A DNA stretch of 64,000 nt from Acanthopleura granulata (lineage: Eukaryota > Mollusca > Polyplacophora > Chitonida > Chitonidae), in NCBI GenBank assembly GCA_016165875.1, contig JABBOT010000002.1, positions 36,917,868 through 36,981,867 on the forward strand. The letters are read 5' to 3'. This document shows, piece after piece, positions 38,022 to 51,500 of the stretch. The notes below the pieces were generated by a model that ran no database searches, was not told the origin of the DNA, and saw only the letters and a program-made list of their open reading frames with translations. Made by a program: the position numbers and the translations under genes. Position 1 is the stretch's first letter. Each line of letters starts with the position of its first letter.

Positions 38022-39702
38022 CTGAAATGCAACAAAACACACATCTGATATAGAGAAACTTACAACTTTCACAAGAAACATATGCAAGCAATCATATCGA
38101 CAGACTAAAATCAAAGAAAATAGCTACACATGCGTACAGATGCAAGTTGATTACCAGTCAGGTTCAGTCGTCAGGAAAAGATAAATAGACAAATTTATGA
38201 CAGTCAGCAGATCCTTTTTCAAACATTTACAAAATGGTGCATAAAATATATTTTTGTTCAAGTTAACTCTTAACTTTTGGTGGATATATGCAGTATTTTA
38301 AGCCTCTGGGAGTATCTGCTTGTTCTGTTGCCATCTGTTAACAGAGTTTCAGCATCTATGAATTTGTACCATAATACCACATATAAAGGTACATTAAGTC
38401 AAAAATTGTGAAAATTCTGAAGACTAATTAATAAACCAAAACCAGTGTAAATGCCCTTTTATTAGCGGGATATTTACTTTTACAAATTTCGCAATAATGA
38501 TTTTTCCATGAAACATACACCCAGCGACTATACAATCCTATACAGAGCCTAAAGTCCTTCCAATACAGAAGGTATTGCAGGGCGTAAAACGAAAGTACAT
38601 GTAAATAACCATCCATTTATTTGTCTCAAACAATTATGCTCTATATATGTCAACAAATTTGACTCACACTCTGTGAAATTTAATCAGTGAATTTGTTTTC
38701 GAAGCAAATCTGTGAAAGTTAAGGTCAGCTAAAAAAAAAAAGCATTTACAGAAATTGTCAGAAATTACTGAAAACAGACATTGATGTTTAATTTAACTAC
38801 CAAGTGCTTAGCCACTGAACTTCATAACAATGGTTGGCTATATTATGTTATTTTGGCCCCTAAAGAGTCCTCTAGAGGGTTATAAATTATTGGGTAATGC
38901 CTGTGTTTGCTCTGCATCAAATGTGTTAATTGTGAAGAGCAGATTCTTCAATTAATTGACATCACTCTATTGTATATAGGCACCCAATATTTTTTGCCAT
39001 CCCTATAAATGAAAACTCAGGTGGGGATATCTGACACAGACAATGAGTCAGAATTTAATGTAACTGAAGTCAAACTATGTAAAATCAAACATTACTTTCA
39101 CTTGCAATGCAAAATTTTGGGGCTTGCAGAATAAAAAAATAAGGACATGACAGACCGATTTTCACACTGAACATTTCGTAGGCCTTTGTGATTTGACATT
39201 TCTCTCTCCATTTCAGAGATGTTTCATGGACTAATTTGACGATCGGGGTTTAACACTATGCTCTTTTTTCTGTTTGTTAGGGTATTCAAGTATTCATGGG
39301 TTGGCATTTTAGGCTTTCCCCACGAGAAGAGTAAAGTTGAAGGCAAACGGTGATCATAGAGATGTTAATATCTTGATAACTAACGCAGCTAATGGTAGCT
39401 AGATACTAGACAGACACAAGGGCCGGTCATGTTGACATGACTATATTTATCTATCATTATCTACCGGTCTAAATATCGAGAAGAAAAATATAAAAAGAAC
39501 CTAGGCAGCAATGAGCAAAGGATCAATGGACCGTGGCGCGTACTTAGCGACCGTGATCTGACTCACTGCCTATGCCGGCAAATCACTAAGAATGTACCCA
39601 GAGTCTATTTTCAAGAGAAAATCATTAAAGCAAAAGCACAGAGCAACGTACATGTTGAGATGAAAACATAAATGCTTGCGCCCTTAACTTACATGTACTT
39701 AC
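38022..39702 (-). other. Inferred intron in the iRhom 5' UTR
   Basis: AT-rich sequence between the inferred non-coding exon and the ATG exon. No coding potential and no recognisable repeat beyond homopolymer A runs. Confidence 0.4.
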
Positions 39703-39980
39703 TTTCAAACCACCACCTCCTCAGAAAAACTCTGATGTCAGATTTGAGATGCCCCTCTTCCGGTCTGAATCAAACACGGAAGTTGATATCTGCGCATGTG
39801 CGACGTCACGAAAAGGTCAACTCGCATGTTCACCTCCTCAGGTGTCATATCAAAAGTAGGACGTTTTTCCAGAATCAGATTGACGACAGTCACACCATAG
39901 CTAAATATGTGACCACCACTGTAGTTGAACACACATCTGAACACCAGCAATTATTTAATCTTTACGTTTGGCATTGGAAG
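39703..39980. promoter_or_regulatory. Putative bidirectional promoter and non-coding first exons of iRhom and MPG
   Basis: Minus-strand donor GAAA|GTAAGTAC at 39703 and plus-strand donor GGAAG|GTACGTGA at 39980 bracket this segment. Inside are CpG-rich words unusual for the locality: GCGCATGTGCG (NRF1-like) and CGACGTCACG (CRE-like) near 39.79-39.81 kb. Both genes have an acceptor just upstream of their ATG (iRhom 38022, MPG 41176), so each expects a non-coding first exon. No TATA box is obvious. Inferred from arrangement only. Confidence 0.45.
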
Positions 39981-40761
39981 GTACGTGATGTCTTGGAAAT
40001 GAACGAACTCGCCACTTAATTGTTATACTGCCGGCCCCCGTTACCAAAGAACAGCAGTGGAACGTTTTACTTGTGGAACTAAATTGTTCCCTAACAACAC
40101 ATAAACGTTAACATTTTTTAAGATCTACGTCGTATATACTACTGCTTACCACAACCAATTATGATTAAGTCATAGGTGTTAAACAAAAAAGACAAGCGAT
40201 AACCCAAGATATATCATGAAAAGCACATCGCACGTTGTTCAACGTATATTCTTTATACTGATTGGTTACAAATATGGACAAATGAGAGCATGCTTGACAT
40301 ATTCTCCTGGTTACACTGGTATTGCGAAGAATGTCGAAATTTTAGTAAGAATAACTTATACATTGAGGCCATCTAAATGGGCTGATGTTAGTGTCACTCT
40401 GTCATTAATTCCAGACATGCAGACTGTACATGCTGGATTTTAGAATGCTCTCAGTATATAATGCATCAACCCTATCACTCCACTGCCATGACTCCTAATT
40501 TCATGACATTTTTCAAAGCAGGAATTTTCGATGTTCTAGGTATTCTAGACCTGCACCATGACTCGAGGGTATTTTTATATCTTGCATTACAATATATATA
40601 TAAAAAAAAACTTCAGTGTCATGGTGCACGACTACCAGACATTCCAGATGGTAAATATAATTACAGATACTGATTTAATTATCAGATATGATGTGAAGTG
40701 TTTCATGAAAGGAATGTGTAGTTGTAACAACGTCAAAACAGCCAGCATCTGCTTATGACCA

Positions 40762-40900
40762 TCTGCAGGCCGGTTGCTGGAAGACCTTACCATGTAAGAC
40801 CAGAGAAGAAGCCAGCATGAACTGGACTTAAACTCACAGCAACTGCATTGTTAAATGGCTCCTTGGTCATTGTGCTGCATTAGTGCATTTGATTATGGTA
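40762..40900 (-). repeat. SINE head and body fragment
   Basis: Minus strand shows AGCCATTTAACAATGCAGTT, TGAGTTTAAGTCCAGTTCAT, GCTGGCTTC, the same order as the full SINE but diverged and without the tail. Lies between the iRhom/MPG promoter and the MPG ATG exon. Confidence 0.6.
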
Positions 40901-41182
40901 CATGTACTAGATAAAATATGATATTGTGATACTTGTAGGAATTAACACACATACCTGTCTAGATCCTCCCGTATTACTAGAACTACTGCATTAAGTTTAC
41001 AGCACCTACATGTTATATACATGTAAGAATTGGTTGGCTTGACATATGCTTTTTGGAATTCTGACAAGCTACATGTTTGATGTAACCTACATCGTACTAA
41101 CCTTTGATTTCTCTGTTAGTAACCTGACATCAGCTGTCACCAAGATAACCAGATTTTAACATGTTTATTCCCTCAGTCCACA

Positions 41183-43230
41183 ATGGCATCAGGGGCTAAA
41201 AGAAAAAGAACAAGAGTGACAAAGATTCCAACGGATCATGTAACACAAAGTGGTCAGGACAAAGTGACCCTGGAAAGTGCTTATTTTACGAAGGCCTCTT
41301 GTAACGATGAGAACGGCGATGTCACACCTGCCAAACTGAGCAAAGTGACGCCAGGCACAACCTTGACAAGCAGCAGTGTGGTGCAGGATGTAGGGGATGT
41401 GGCTGAGCGACTCACAACAGATTTCTTTAACCAGCCAACCGTGGACCTGGCCAAGGCCTTGCTGGGACAGAAGCTGGTACACCGACTGAGCAGTGGGGAG
41501 AGAGTGGCTGGTATTATTGTTGAGACAGAGGCCTACTGTGGCTTAGTAGACAAAGCTGCTCACTCATACAAGGGCAAGAGAACAGCTAGGACAGAGGCGA
41601 TGTTCATGAAGCCTGGGACAGCCTATGTCTATAGTATTTACGGCATGTACTGCTGTATGAATATCTCCAGTCAAGGTTAGCTGCAGGGTTAGTTTGGTGG
41701 AGATGATATTCTGGGGAAGATCAGTTATTTGCCAGAGGCAGATGGTTTACTAGGCACTGGTTTCCTCCCCTGTGACACAGAATGCTAGATGGAGTGAAAA
41801 TAGTTCATCACCAGTCAAACAGGTCGATCAGTCAATCAAACCACATAACCTCATCAAAGATAACAATGATTGCAAAAAATGATTCTTGGAATATCTGGTT
41901 GACCTTATCAATACCATGCAGATGAGTGAGATTTCTTGTGTCGGGGTGTTATTTGCATCACACATGTGCTGCCACGATACAGCTGAAACACTGCATTCAT
42001 TCATGTATCCATACCTCTGTGGTTTGGTGTAAACATGTAATATATGAACATATGAGCTTTACATTAAAATGATACTTTCAATACATGATGAGTGTACTAA
42101 GCTCTAAGGCAAACAAGCAGCTTCACTTGTGCACTGTAGCCATAGTTTATCTAGATCATGGCACCGAAGCTAATGAGGATTGGGGCTCACATTAGATAGG
42201 TCACATCTGAATTTGTTATGGTTTACGTATTCGCAAGACATGAACACAAGCCAAGGTTGATAAATCGCTTCTCACTGTCATGAGTACATTTAGCAGTAGG
42301 GGCCATATCCAGGTTATTTTCTCCCAAGGAGTTACTGGCAGAGGTAGGCCATAGCAAGAATCAGCATAATGCATGGCTTGACATCCTGTTTGACAGCTGA
42401 GTGTTATGAACCATTATAAATGACCACAGTGTCTGGTGCAAACAGTGTTGTATGGCGACTCACTTGGTATTTTATTCCAGTGTTACAACACTGTTGTCAC
42501 ATGGTTTCTTCCATGTGTCCGTGAGTTCAGGGCCACCCGACAAAAGAACTGATTCATATGTCAGCCGGTATCCATGCAGTAACCCTAAAATACTGTATCT
42601 CACCTAAAGTTTAGCCTTTCTCAAGTGACAAAGCTGGCTTGATTCTGATTGACTCACCCATCCTATATGACCCTGTAACAGTTTTTTTTTCTTTTTCTTA
42701 GTGAATATAGTAGCTTGTAGGCAGTACATTTTATAGGATGAACTCCAGGTTAAATATAACATTTGAAGAACAATAGTTTCCTTTACGTTTGTTGCCTATG
42801 TAGGACATACATGTAGTAGGATATGTTTGGGTTATGATCATACAATTTGGTTTTGCCAGGTGAAGGGTGTGCTGTGTTACTGAGAGCTGTAGAGCCAGTG
42901 GAAGGTCAGGATCAAATGAAGCAGCTGAGGGCCAGTGGTGCAAAGTCTCCAACCAAACCTTTAAAGGAACATCAGCTTGGAAATGGCCCTTCAAAGATCT
43001 GCATGGCCTTAGGTATAAAGAAAGAAGAAGTGAACAAACTGGATTTAACTGCCAGCAAAGAGGTTTGGCTGGAGAAGGGAGATAATTCTCAACCCATTGT
43101 GACCAGTAAGCGAATAAACATTAGTTACGGAGAAGATTGGGTGGATAAGCCTCTAAGGTTTTATTTACTGGACAACAAATGTGTTAGTGTAAGAGACAAG
43201 GAAGCTGAAAAAATGATTAGACAGTTGTGA
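41183..43230 (+). CDS. MPG: 3-methyladenine DNA glycosylase (AAG/MPG), two coding exons
   Basis: Monofunctional nuclear glycosylase that removes alkylated and deaminated purines, starting base excision repair. Exons 41183-41675 (phase 1) and 42860-43230 give 287 residues, close to human MPG (298). The first 75 residues are basic and low in conservation, starting with a KRKRTR nuclear-localisation-like run. Core landmarks: [22 protein letters not shown] with general base Glu116 and intercalating Tyr118, AAHS with His127, [27 protein letters not shown] (in two pieces around Asn160), then [31 protein letters not shown] and KPLRFY. All residues that form the human active site are present. An acceptor (CCCTCAG) six bases before the ATG implies an upstream non-coding exon. 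Divergent to iRhom, convergent to NPRL3. Confidence 0.97.
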
Positions 43231-43434
43231 AAATTATCTTGAAACTGATGAAAAAACTATAAAAATTGCTATTTTATTGAGTGTAGATAAATTTTTATAC
43301 AGTGAACTAGAATCTCTGGTTGTAGTTGCTCTTTTGACATTTTCAACTGGTGTCGGCTAGTCAGGGAATGTAGGGACACACAAACCTAACTTGAATTGCA
43401 TTTCTGAGATCAAAACAATGGTGCATTTTTATTC

Positions 43435-43978
43435 ACATGTGAAGTGATACAGCAACCAGCTCCCTCTGTCCGTCTGTTTATATTCTTAAAGGAACTGACT
43501 ACATTTGTATAAAGTATGCATCATCTGAAAGACAATTTCCTGCTGATTTCAAATATGGTCTTCATTATTTTTTGGCATTTTTTTTTTTGCAGTGATTAAA
43601 ATGAAAATAAAGATTGAGGTTCTGAGGGTGGGCATTTTGGACCATATTGAAGCACACTGACACCACAGATTCTTTTTTGCTGCAAAAGATCCTTTGATTG
43701 CTGTTTGTCTACATTGAGCGTGAGTACATATATCACAAGAATCTGTGATGTCACTGTGCTTCAGTATGGTCCAAAATGCCCATCATTGCACCTCAGTCTT
43801 TATTCCAATTTCAATCACTGTAAAAAAAATGCCAAGAAATAATGAAGACCATATTTGGAATCAACAAGAAACTGTCTTTCAGATGATGCATACTTTATAC
43901 AAATGTAGTCTGTTCCTTTAAGAAGATAAACAGACGGACAGAGGGAGCTGGTTGCTATATTCACGTTACATATTCACA
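43435..43978. repeat. Fold-back (hairpin) element in the MPG 3' region, about 540 bp
   Basis: The left arm has CAGCAACCAGCTCCCTCTGT, CTTAAAGGAACTGACTACAT and CATCATCTGAAAGACA; the right arm has the reverse complements in mirrored order and ends ACAGAGGGAGCTGGTTGCTA. Arms are about 230 bp and match very well. The centre is near 43.70 kb. A third, direct partial copy follows at about 43.98-44.19 kb. Confidence 0.88.
43606..43611 (+). terminator. MPG poly(A) signal candidate inside the hairpin arm
   Basis: AATAAA in GAAAATAAAGATTGAGG, 376 nt after the MPG stop, within the left arm of the fold-back. No closer canonical hexamer was seen after the stop. Confidence 0.45.
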
Positions 43979-44195
43979 TTGAACGTAGACATACAGCAAT
44001 CAGAGGATGTTTGGTAGCAAAAAAGAATCTGTGATGTCAGTGTCCACCTAGTATCTCAATCTTTATTTCCATTATGATCACCGTAAAAAAATGCTAAAAA
44101 ATAATGAAGACCATGTTTGAAATCAGCACGAAATTGCCTTTCAGATGATACGTACTTTCTAAAAATGTGGTCTGTTCTCTTAACCCTTATACAAT
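43979..44195. repeat. Extra partial copy of the MPG-side fold-back arm
   Basis: Repeats the order of the right arm: AAAAAAGAATCTGTGATGTC, ATCTCAATCTTTATTTCC, AATAATGAAGACCATG, TTTCAGATGATACGTACTTT. More diverged than the two hairpin arms. Confidence 0.75.
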
Positions 44196-44469
44196 TTTCA
44201 ACAGATTTTCATGAAACTTGGTAGATTTGTCAGGGAACGTAATTAGGTATCATCAAGGTGTCTTATTGCAGGTTGAAGATAAAATCTGGATATAGACAGC
44301 TTGTCAGCGCCACTCCTTTTATAGTTTTGTGCACTGTTTTAATGAAAGTACTCTCACTGCAGCTGATAGGCCATTGACAAAAATGCACATCACAGAATCC
44401 AGCTTCTGTTGATTTGACCATATGTACCTGTCCAGTACCTAGTAAGGACTGGTGGTTTTTCTGGTTTCC

Positions 44470-44572
44470 TCTGCCTATTAACATGACTAACACCAGAGCT
44501 GTTGTATCAGTGAAATATTCTTGAGTAGAGCATCAAACTCCAATCAAATAACTAAATAACTATTTTAGAGCT
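44470..44572 (+). repeat. SINE tail fragment
   Basis: Contains the shared tail GTGAAATATTCTTGAGTAGA then CATCAAACTCCAATCAAATA, with most of the body missing. Confidence 0.6.
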
Positions 44573-44649
44573 TCAACAATTACTGGATAAATGAATGAAT
44601 TGATAATTCAAAGAGTTATACTGTAGACAACTTATTCAAAATGTCAAAA

Positions 44650-44655
44650 TTTATT
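44650..44655 (-). terminator. NPRL3 poly(A) signal candidate
   Basis: AATAAA on the minus strand (GTGAATAAATTTTG), about 880 nt after the NPRL3 stop. It would place the MPG and NPRL3 3' ends about 1 kb apart, with the fold-back between them. Confidence 0.4.
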
Positions 44656-45531
44656 CACAGACATTGAGTATCAAATACAGCACATGGTATTATTGTCAGA
44701 TTAGTTACACCTGTAAAATTGTCAGACAGACTGGAATACTTCTAAATGACTAAAATACATACATGTATTACCAGTTGATGGCACTTCATCATAATGAGCT
44801 CAAAAGAGACTTTGACAGCAAATGACTAGATGATGAAATAATCCATCCTTTACTCAACAAATCTGGTTTAAACTGAAAAACTGGCATTCATTAGTATTGT
44901 TATCACATTAAAGTGATAACAGGTGTGTACATTTCTGTAGCACACAAACATAACACACAGGCCTACATTAAAGGAATTTAATGTACAATTACAATTACTG
45001 AGCATGATTTCTCATGGAAATTCTTGTATACACATGACATAAACAAACAGCTCTCTATAAAACAGTATATCATGTCACACATTAAATTAATCTTGGCACA
45101 TAGAATTCAGTGTAATGCCTCTCACAGAAATATGGAAAATGGTGTCGACACACCCTACAATTGTATATGAAATGATATTAAAGCATCAATGGATGCCATT
45201 AGCCTTTGAACAGTCAGGTGGCATGTTCAAACACAGCTTTTGGTGTCTTATCTACAGGTTTTTGTTGATAATGTTGTAGCGGGATGGTCTGCCTGCTTTT
45301 CTTCAAATATACATGTGACCCCTACTGTACAAGGGAAATATCTTTGAGTACAACCTTTAACATCATGCAATCAAAGAGGAAATTAACACATCTGCACAAG
45401 ATTAACAGGCTGCACCAAGGTAATATTAAGAGCTCTAGAAAATTCTCAATTAATCAAGACTTCACAAAGCATACATGCTGGTGGCTGAACCTTTGAGGCA
45501 AGATAACTGACTTTTGAAAACATCAGAATGG

Positions 45532-48500
45532 TCATGTTTTCACATAGAAAGCGGTGGCTGGATCCTGGTGACTGCATGTGATCAGAATTCCCCGGAATTT
45601 GTCAAGCAGGGTCAACAGCTGAGAGCGCCGCACATTTTCATAATACATGATCTCTTCCAGGTGATGCTTGCCATTGAAATATGGACGTAATCTGGGAACA
45701 ACCATGGACTTAGTGTTACATAGTTCAATAGTGTAAAGAAAACATCTTTAGTGATTATATGTATACGTAAAAGTACTGCACATCATAATAAATGTATACA
45801 ATAGTTCTACAATAACAACATTTAAAACAACACTGATTAACTCAATTAACTACAGAGGTGAAGTCTACCAAAGTCATTTATATGATTGATGTATAATGTG
45901 AAACTCAGGAATTGCCACTTTCTACCAACCTTAAGAAGAGTTTCAAATCCTCAGGGTTCTTTGCAGCCGGCACCTTCATAATACTCTCCTTCTCGGCTTT
46001 GTTCAGATGGCAGAGGACGGCCTGCCTGGCTCTCCAGTCAGAGCCACTCTCGTCAGAAAGCAGGGCACCGTTTGTACCAAATTCCAGGGATGGTGACTTG
46101 GCCAGATTATTGCTCATTGCAGGCACAGGACTTTCATCACTGTTAACTGCAATTATAACACCAAAGATTTTTTACAAAGCTTTTTTTTTGTACCTCCTGT
46201 CAGGTACTTGGCCACGGAATGATTCGGTGATTCGGAACCCTAAATTTCCGCTTAAAATTTAAATGCCTTAAGGGGAAATTTATCTTCAGTAAAACATCAA
46301 GAAACAAAATGGTGCACAAAGTTTTGTAGTTCTATTGGAATGTCAAGAAACATTCAAAACCAACAGAAATGGTCAGGAAGTCCTAAATCTGTAAACTGTG
46401 GTAATATTCTGATCAAAATGTTCGAGATAATTCATCAGATAATGACAATAGTGACAGAAAAGTGTGTATCAATTTGAATAGCCCTACTCGTGGCCTCCGT
46501 GGCTCAGACAGTTAGCGCGCTAGTGCAGTGCAATGGCCCAGAAAGCCTCGCACCAATGCAGTCGGTCTGAGTTCAAGTCCAGCTCATGCTGGCTTTCTCT
46601 CGGGCCGTGCGTGAGAAGGTCTGCCAGCAACCTGCTGATGGTCGTGGGTTTCCAGATTTCCAGTTTTCTCCCACCATAATGCTGGCCACCATTGTATAAG
46701 TGAAATATTCTTGAGTACAGCGTAAAACACTTATCAAATAAATAAATAAATAAATAGCCCTACTTCATTTGTTTTTATTTTAGATACTTTGTGAACAAGA
46801 TTACATCACACACAATTAGATGCACACACAGACAACTGTGAAAATGGACAGCCCCAGTGCATTTCCAGGGGATCATAAAAATATAAGAGTTCTGACTATG
46901 CATGCATTTCTCAAAATCTCAATTGAAAGTTCCCCCTGAGAGATATAGGCAGAGATTGTAGGCAGACGTTGGCTATTCTGTGCTGTACCTGAGGCAATGT
47001 CTGAGGAGCTGGTGGTCCTCCTGAGCACAGAGTTCTCCTCCACAGAGCTGCCCAGGTGCGACTTGTCAGCTGCATACCCTGACATGAACGCATCATCCAC
47101 ACCGGAGTCGGCGTCTCCCTCCACGGAGGGCACCAGATGGATGTACTGATGCAGCTGGATGAGGAAGCGCCGCTGAAGCATCCAAATCACCATCTGTACC
47201 TTCTGAGTCTGAAGAGCAGATGTAAGCACTGGAATCATGGGTCGTCTGATAGTGACAGGATGCAAACAATCACATACCTGCTTACCACATGTCTTTTGAA
47301 AGAATGCCAATGCAAAGCTGCTTAGACCAATTAGCATATTATTTTAAAGATGTGAACCTACTAAACAGTGGTTTATTCTCACTGGTGACGTAAAGAACCA
47401 GTGAAATAATGAAATATTTTAACATGCATATTACAACAAAATGCATCGTATTCAGTTTATACCTGTAATACACTAAGGTTCCGTGGCCATTTGTTGATGT
47501 TACTTTCATAATGTGAGAAACAAAAACTTCAATAGTGCACATTTCAAGGGAAGAAATAATGTATAAACATAGCAAAAAGTCATTATTGAGAGAAACTCTA
47601 GTAAGTACCTGTTGCTGTGGTAGTCCCAACACATCTCTATGCTGGCCTAGAGGGGTGGGCAGGGAAAACTCTGAGAGGACAGCTGGCAGAGACATGCCGG
47701 GAAAATGGTCCACAAAGGATTCCACCTGAGGCGAATTACTGCAATATATAAACCACAAACTCTTCAGGAAAACCTTCCAAAACTCCTTAAATCCATGCTA
47801 TCATAATGTTTTGGAAAATTTGCAAGACCCAGTGATTCAAACGAACATTCAATTGTATCCCTTGTCCTTATCTTTAGCAGAGGTTTGTACCTAATCGATC
47901 TTCTTGGCACCAGTTCCTCTTAAATTTAACCTCTAAAATCAACCAGAATCAGCCAGTGGTGTTTCCACAACTGTGAAGGAGTGTATAAAGGATGAAGACA
48001 TGTTTAAAGGTTGAAAATCTCTCTACTTGGCCCCAATTAACAATTAAACCTCTCAATTTCTCCTCAAACAGCTGTAACAACCAAGTCACTTGCTTTTCAG
48101 GATGTCATGCAAAAATCTAGATGACAATTTAATTCAACATACTGGTTTGCAAGAAGACACTGATGAAATTCCCTTTCTACTCACACATGTGTAAAGGCAT
48201 GGGGTGACAGCATATATACATTGCTCTCACAAAGTGGGAAGATTATAGTTGCCTTTGCCCAGTACACCAGGTGTGACACAATCTGAAACACCTACAATGA
48301 AGGGAAATATCTTGTTAATCCACCAGCCAGCTTAGCATAACGTACAGTAAACCGTGAAAACATGTTGTTGATGCTTTGAAAGCATTGTACATGTATTTGT
48401 TACATGTTCAGAAGCAACAATACATCAGCTCAGTTCATTTGGAATATACATGTATATGCTTATGTATTACGCAAAACAGAACTTGGTCAAATGGGTGCCT

Positions 48501-51500
48501 TTACAATGTGGTTCTCATTTTATGACTAGAAGTAACTATGTTCCCAGGCTGACATTTGAGTTTACCTGTGAAAGGCTGATATCTGCATCTAATGCCAGTG
48601 TTTCTAGACTCTTCAGAGGGCTGGCAGCCTGAACCAGTTTGGGCAGGGTAGGAGTGCAGTCCACAGGTAAACTGTCCAGTAAGCTGTTCTCATCAACTAA
48701 CAACAGCATCGCATGATATGGCCTGCAAATGCATTAAAATTTCAAGAACTATGACCAGCAACCACAGAATACCAATATTAACTACAAAGCGTGTTTTCAG
48801 GTTAAGAAGATGCCAGCACAGAAGGATTACTACTGATTTCCGTTCTCTGAGGTTAACAACTCCCTAAGGAAAAGGTTCAAGACACTTCTATATTTAAAAG
48901 TCATCTTAAATTTACACACATCTATCTTTCCTAGTAAAATCATTTTTGTGTGACGATGGTGAGGAAGTCAGTCAGCTTGCTTAAAGAATGCTCCAGATAC
49001 TATCTTCTCTCATTCACAAACCTTAGGGAGGCCAGACATCTTTGAACAGCTTCGGGCTGAAAAATATACATGATCTAATTATCACTGAAACAAAAGTCAT
49101 TTAATAGACACAAAAACATTTTGGTTCAGTAACAAAATAGTTTACCCAATTTAATGGCAGAAATGAAGCATCAAGCAACTGAACATGACTTCAATCAGGA
49201 GTATTTAACCATTACATACACAGGATAGATTTGCATTAGAATTAAAATTAACATCTTTTGGCCATTAATCAAGATTATTAGATTATTTCAAGTTAATGGC
49301 TGTAAAAAGCCACTTCTAAACTATTTTGGGAAGGCTGTCTGGTTACAATCTAATCTAACCTCTTACCTCAATTTTAGCCCCTCTTGCACTGATAGAGCCA
49401 TAAATCTTATGAGGAAGACAAAAGTTAATCTCCACCCATCTGTTTGTGTGCAGAAGAACAACTCCAGTGTCACACAGGCTGTGGACATCAATTATTTCAC
49501 ACATGAATAAGTGTGACTTGTACTTGCTGAGTTGAAAAGTTTTCTAGAATATTACAAGAAAATCTAGACTAAATGTGAAAGCCCAACAACAGCTGCTTTG
49601 TACAGTTCAAGAGTATATCACATAATAGCACTCGTACTTCAAATGCTGTATTTACACAAAATTTTTTTTTTATACCATAACAATGAACATACGATATTTT
49701 AGTAATGTTTGGCAGTCCAAGCACACTTTCAGAAAACTTAATAAGCCATATTTGTGGCACCAGTATCTTTTTTTTTAAATGGCATATAGTTACAGCACCA
49801 TGATCTGCATGAAAAGTTAGGGAAAATTCACTGCTGTCAAACATTTATGGATGGGTGAAACCTGGAGTAACATAAACTACAGGAATAAGGACACTGCTTA
49901 GCCATAACAGTCTACAATGCTTAGGTCCCTACCCTAAACATATGTTATCACCAAAATGATTTCCATTAGAAACATAAACAACTGCAGTTTACTGACGTAC
50001 TGACCTATCATAAACATATCTGAGATCCTTAGCCAGTTGACTCTTCTCCAGAATTAACTTGAAGGGGGATTCACAGGAATCTACAAGTCCAATCAATGCA
50101 TACTTTATACACATTGTAGGCAACCTAGGTTTCACTTATTTACTTTTCTGACTGATGCTTAATATTGTACTCAAGAATATTTCTGTTGTGTGACTGCCAT
50201 CAGGATTATGGGACCAAACAGTGTTAGTGCAAAACCATAGCATCTTGACTTACAATCTGTGTGACATGCAACTGCACCTAGCCCAGCTGGAATTCAGCAT
50301 AAGTAAAAAGATAGTCATTTTTCAAAAGAACTCATTTAACAGCTACCTTGATTGGAAGTCGATTTCTAGGACAGATAATTTAATACAAATTCTCCTAAGT
50401 TTCAGAGCAAGTATAACCTAGCGCATCATACCTTCTGGCATGGCTGCCACCTCATCATGGATGGACAGTATGATCTTGGTCTGAGCAGTCAAATAATGGC
50501 ATCTTTTCTCCTCATGACGAATAGCTACAGTCAGCTGTTTGGCCAGGTCTTGATAACATGACACAATGCTGGGACTTACATTTGCCTGTAATCATAACAC
50601 AGCTGAAATACCACATCAAACAACATACATATTTAACATGTTTAAGGTCACTGTGAGAAAATCAGCATAAACATATTTTAAAGTAATTTTATGTTGCACA
50701 CTTGTACATCCTGCATCATGGATACTTGTATATTTCACCATTCTCTTAAGCTTGGCATACACAAGAGCCCAAGACCCAACCATACTTGACTGTTGAGTCA
50801 GGTCATAAGCATGTGTATGTGTGAAATAACAATGCACCCTTGGAGTTGTTCTCTAGTCTTCACATGTATGCGGGTGAATTTCAAAGTCCTTTGGCTATCA
50901 GTGACTGATACCAACTGCGCATCTTGAGTTGACTTGAGTTGTGTCTTAGACTCTCATGTATGTCAAGCTTTACAACTGAACAGAGGGCAGTGTCAGATCT
51001 AACTCAATTATCCTCTGTTGAAGAAGGATTATAATAACTGAATTCATACCTGATCAATACTTATTAAAATGTAAAGAAGGTTTAAGTACACTTTATATTC
51101 TTGTTGTGGTTAAAATTTTACAGCTGAAAAAATATGTTCTTGTTGAGGTTGAAAATTTACAGCTGAAAAAAAATATGAATGGTCAAATGGAGTAAAAGTA
51201 ACTTACAAAAGAATTCAATAACATAGTATATACAGGAAGGTCAATTATGTACTTCAGCTAAAGATGACATACCTTCAGCACAAACACTATATTAAATGAT
51301 AATATAGATGGTCCTTTGGTCTGCTTGTCAGAGTCTGGCTGCAACATTATTGGAAACCCCACAAAACGAACGTCATCAATTTTGACATCAAATCTTCGAC
51401 CACATAACTCTGACCGCAGAGCCAGCAGATTGGCAAGTATTGGATTGGAGAATCTGAAAACAGTTCAAATAATCCTCTGTGATACTCTTGTTCCACAACA

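Noticed and set aside
46489..46570. tRNA gene suggested by A- and B-box words
   Set aside because: No closed cloverleaf; continues into a SINE body and tail with target duplications.
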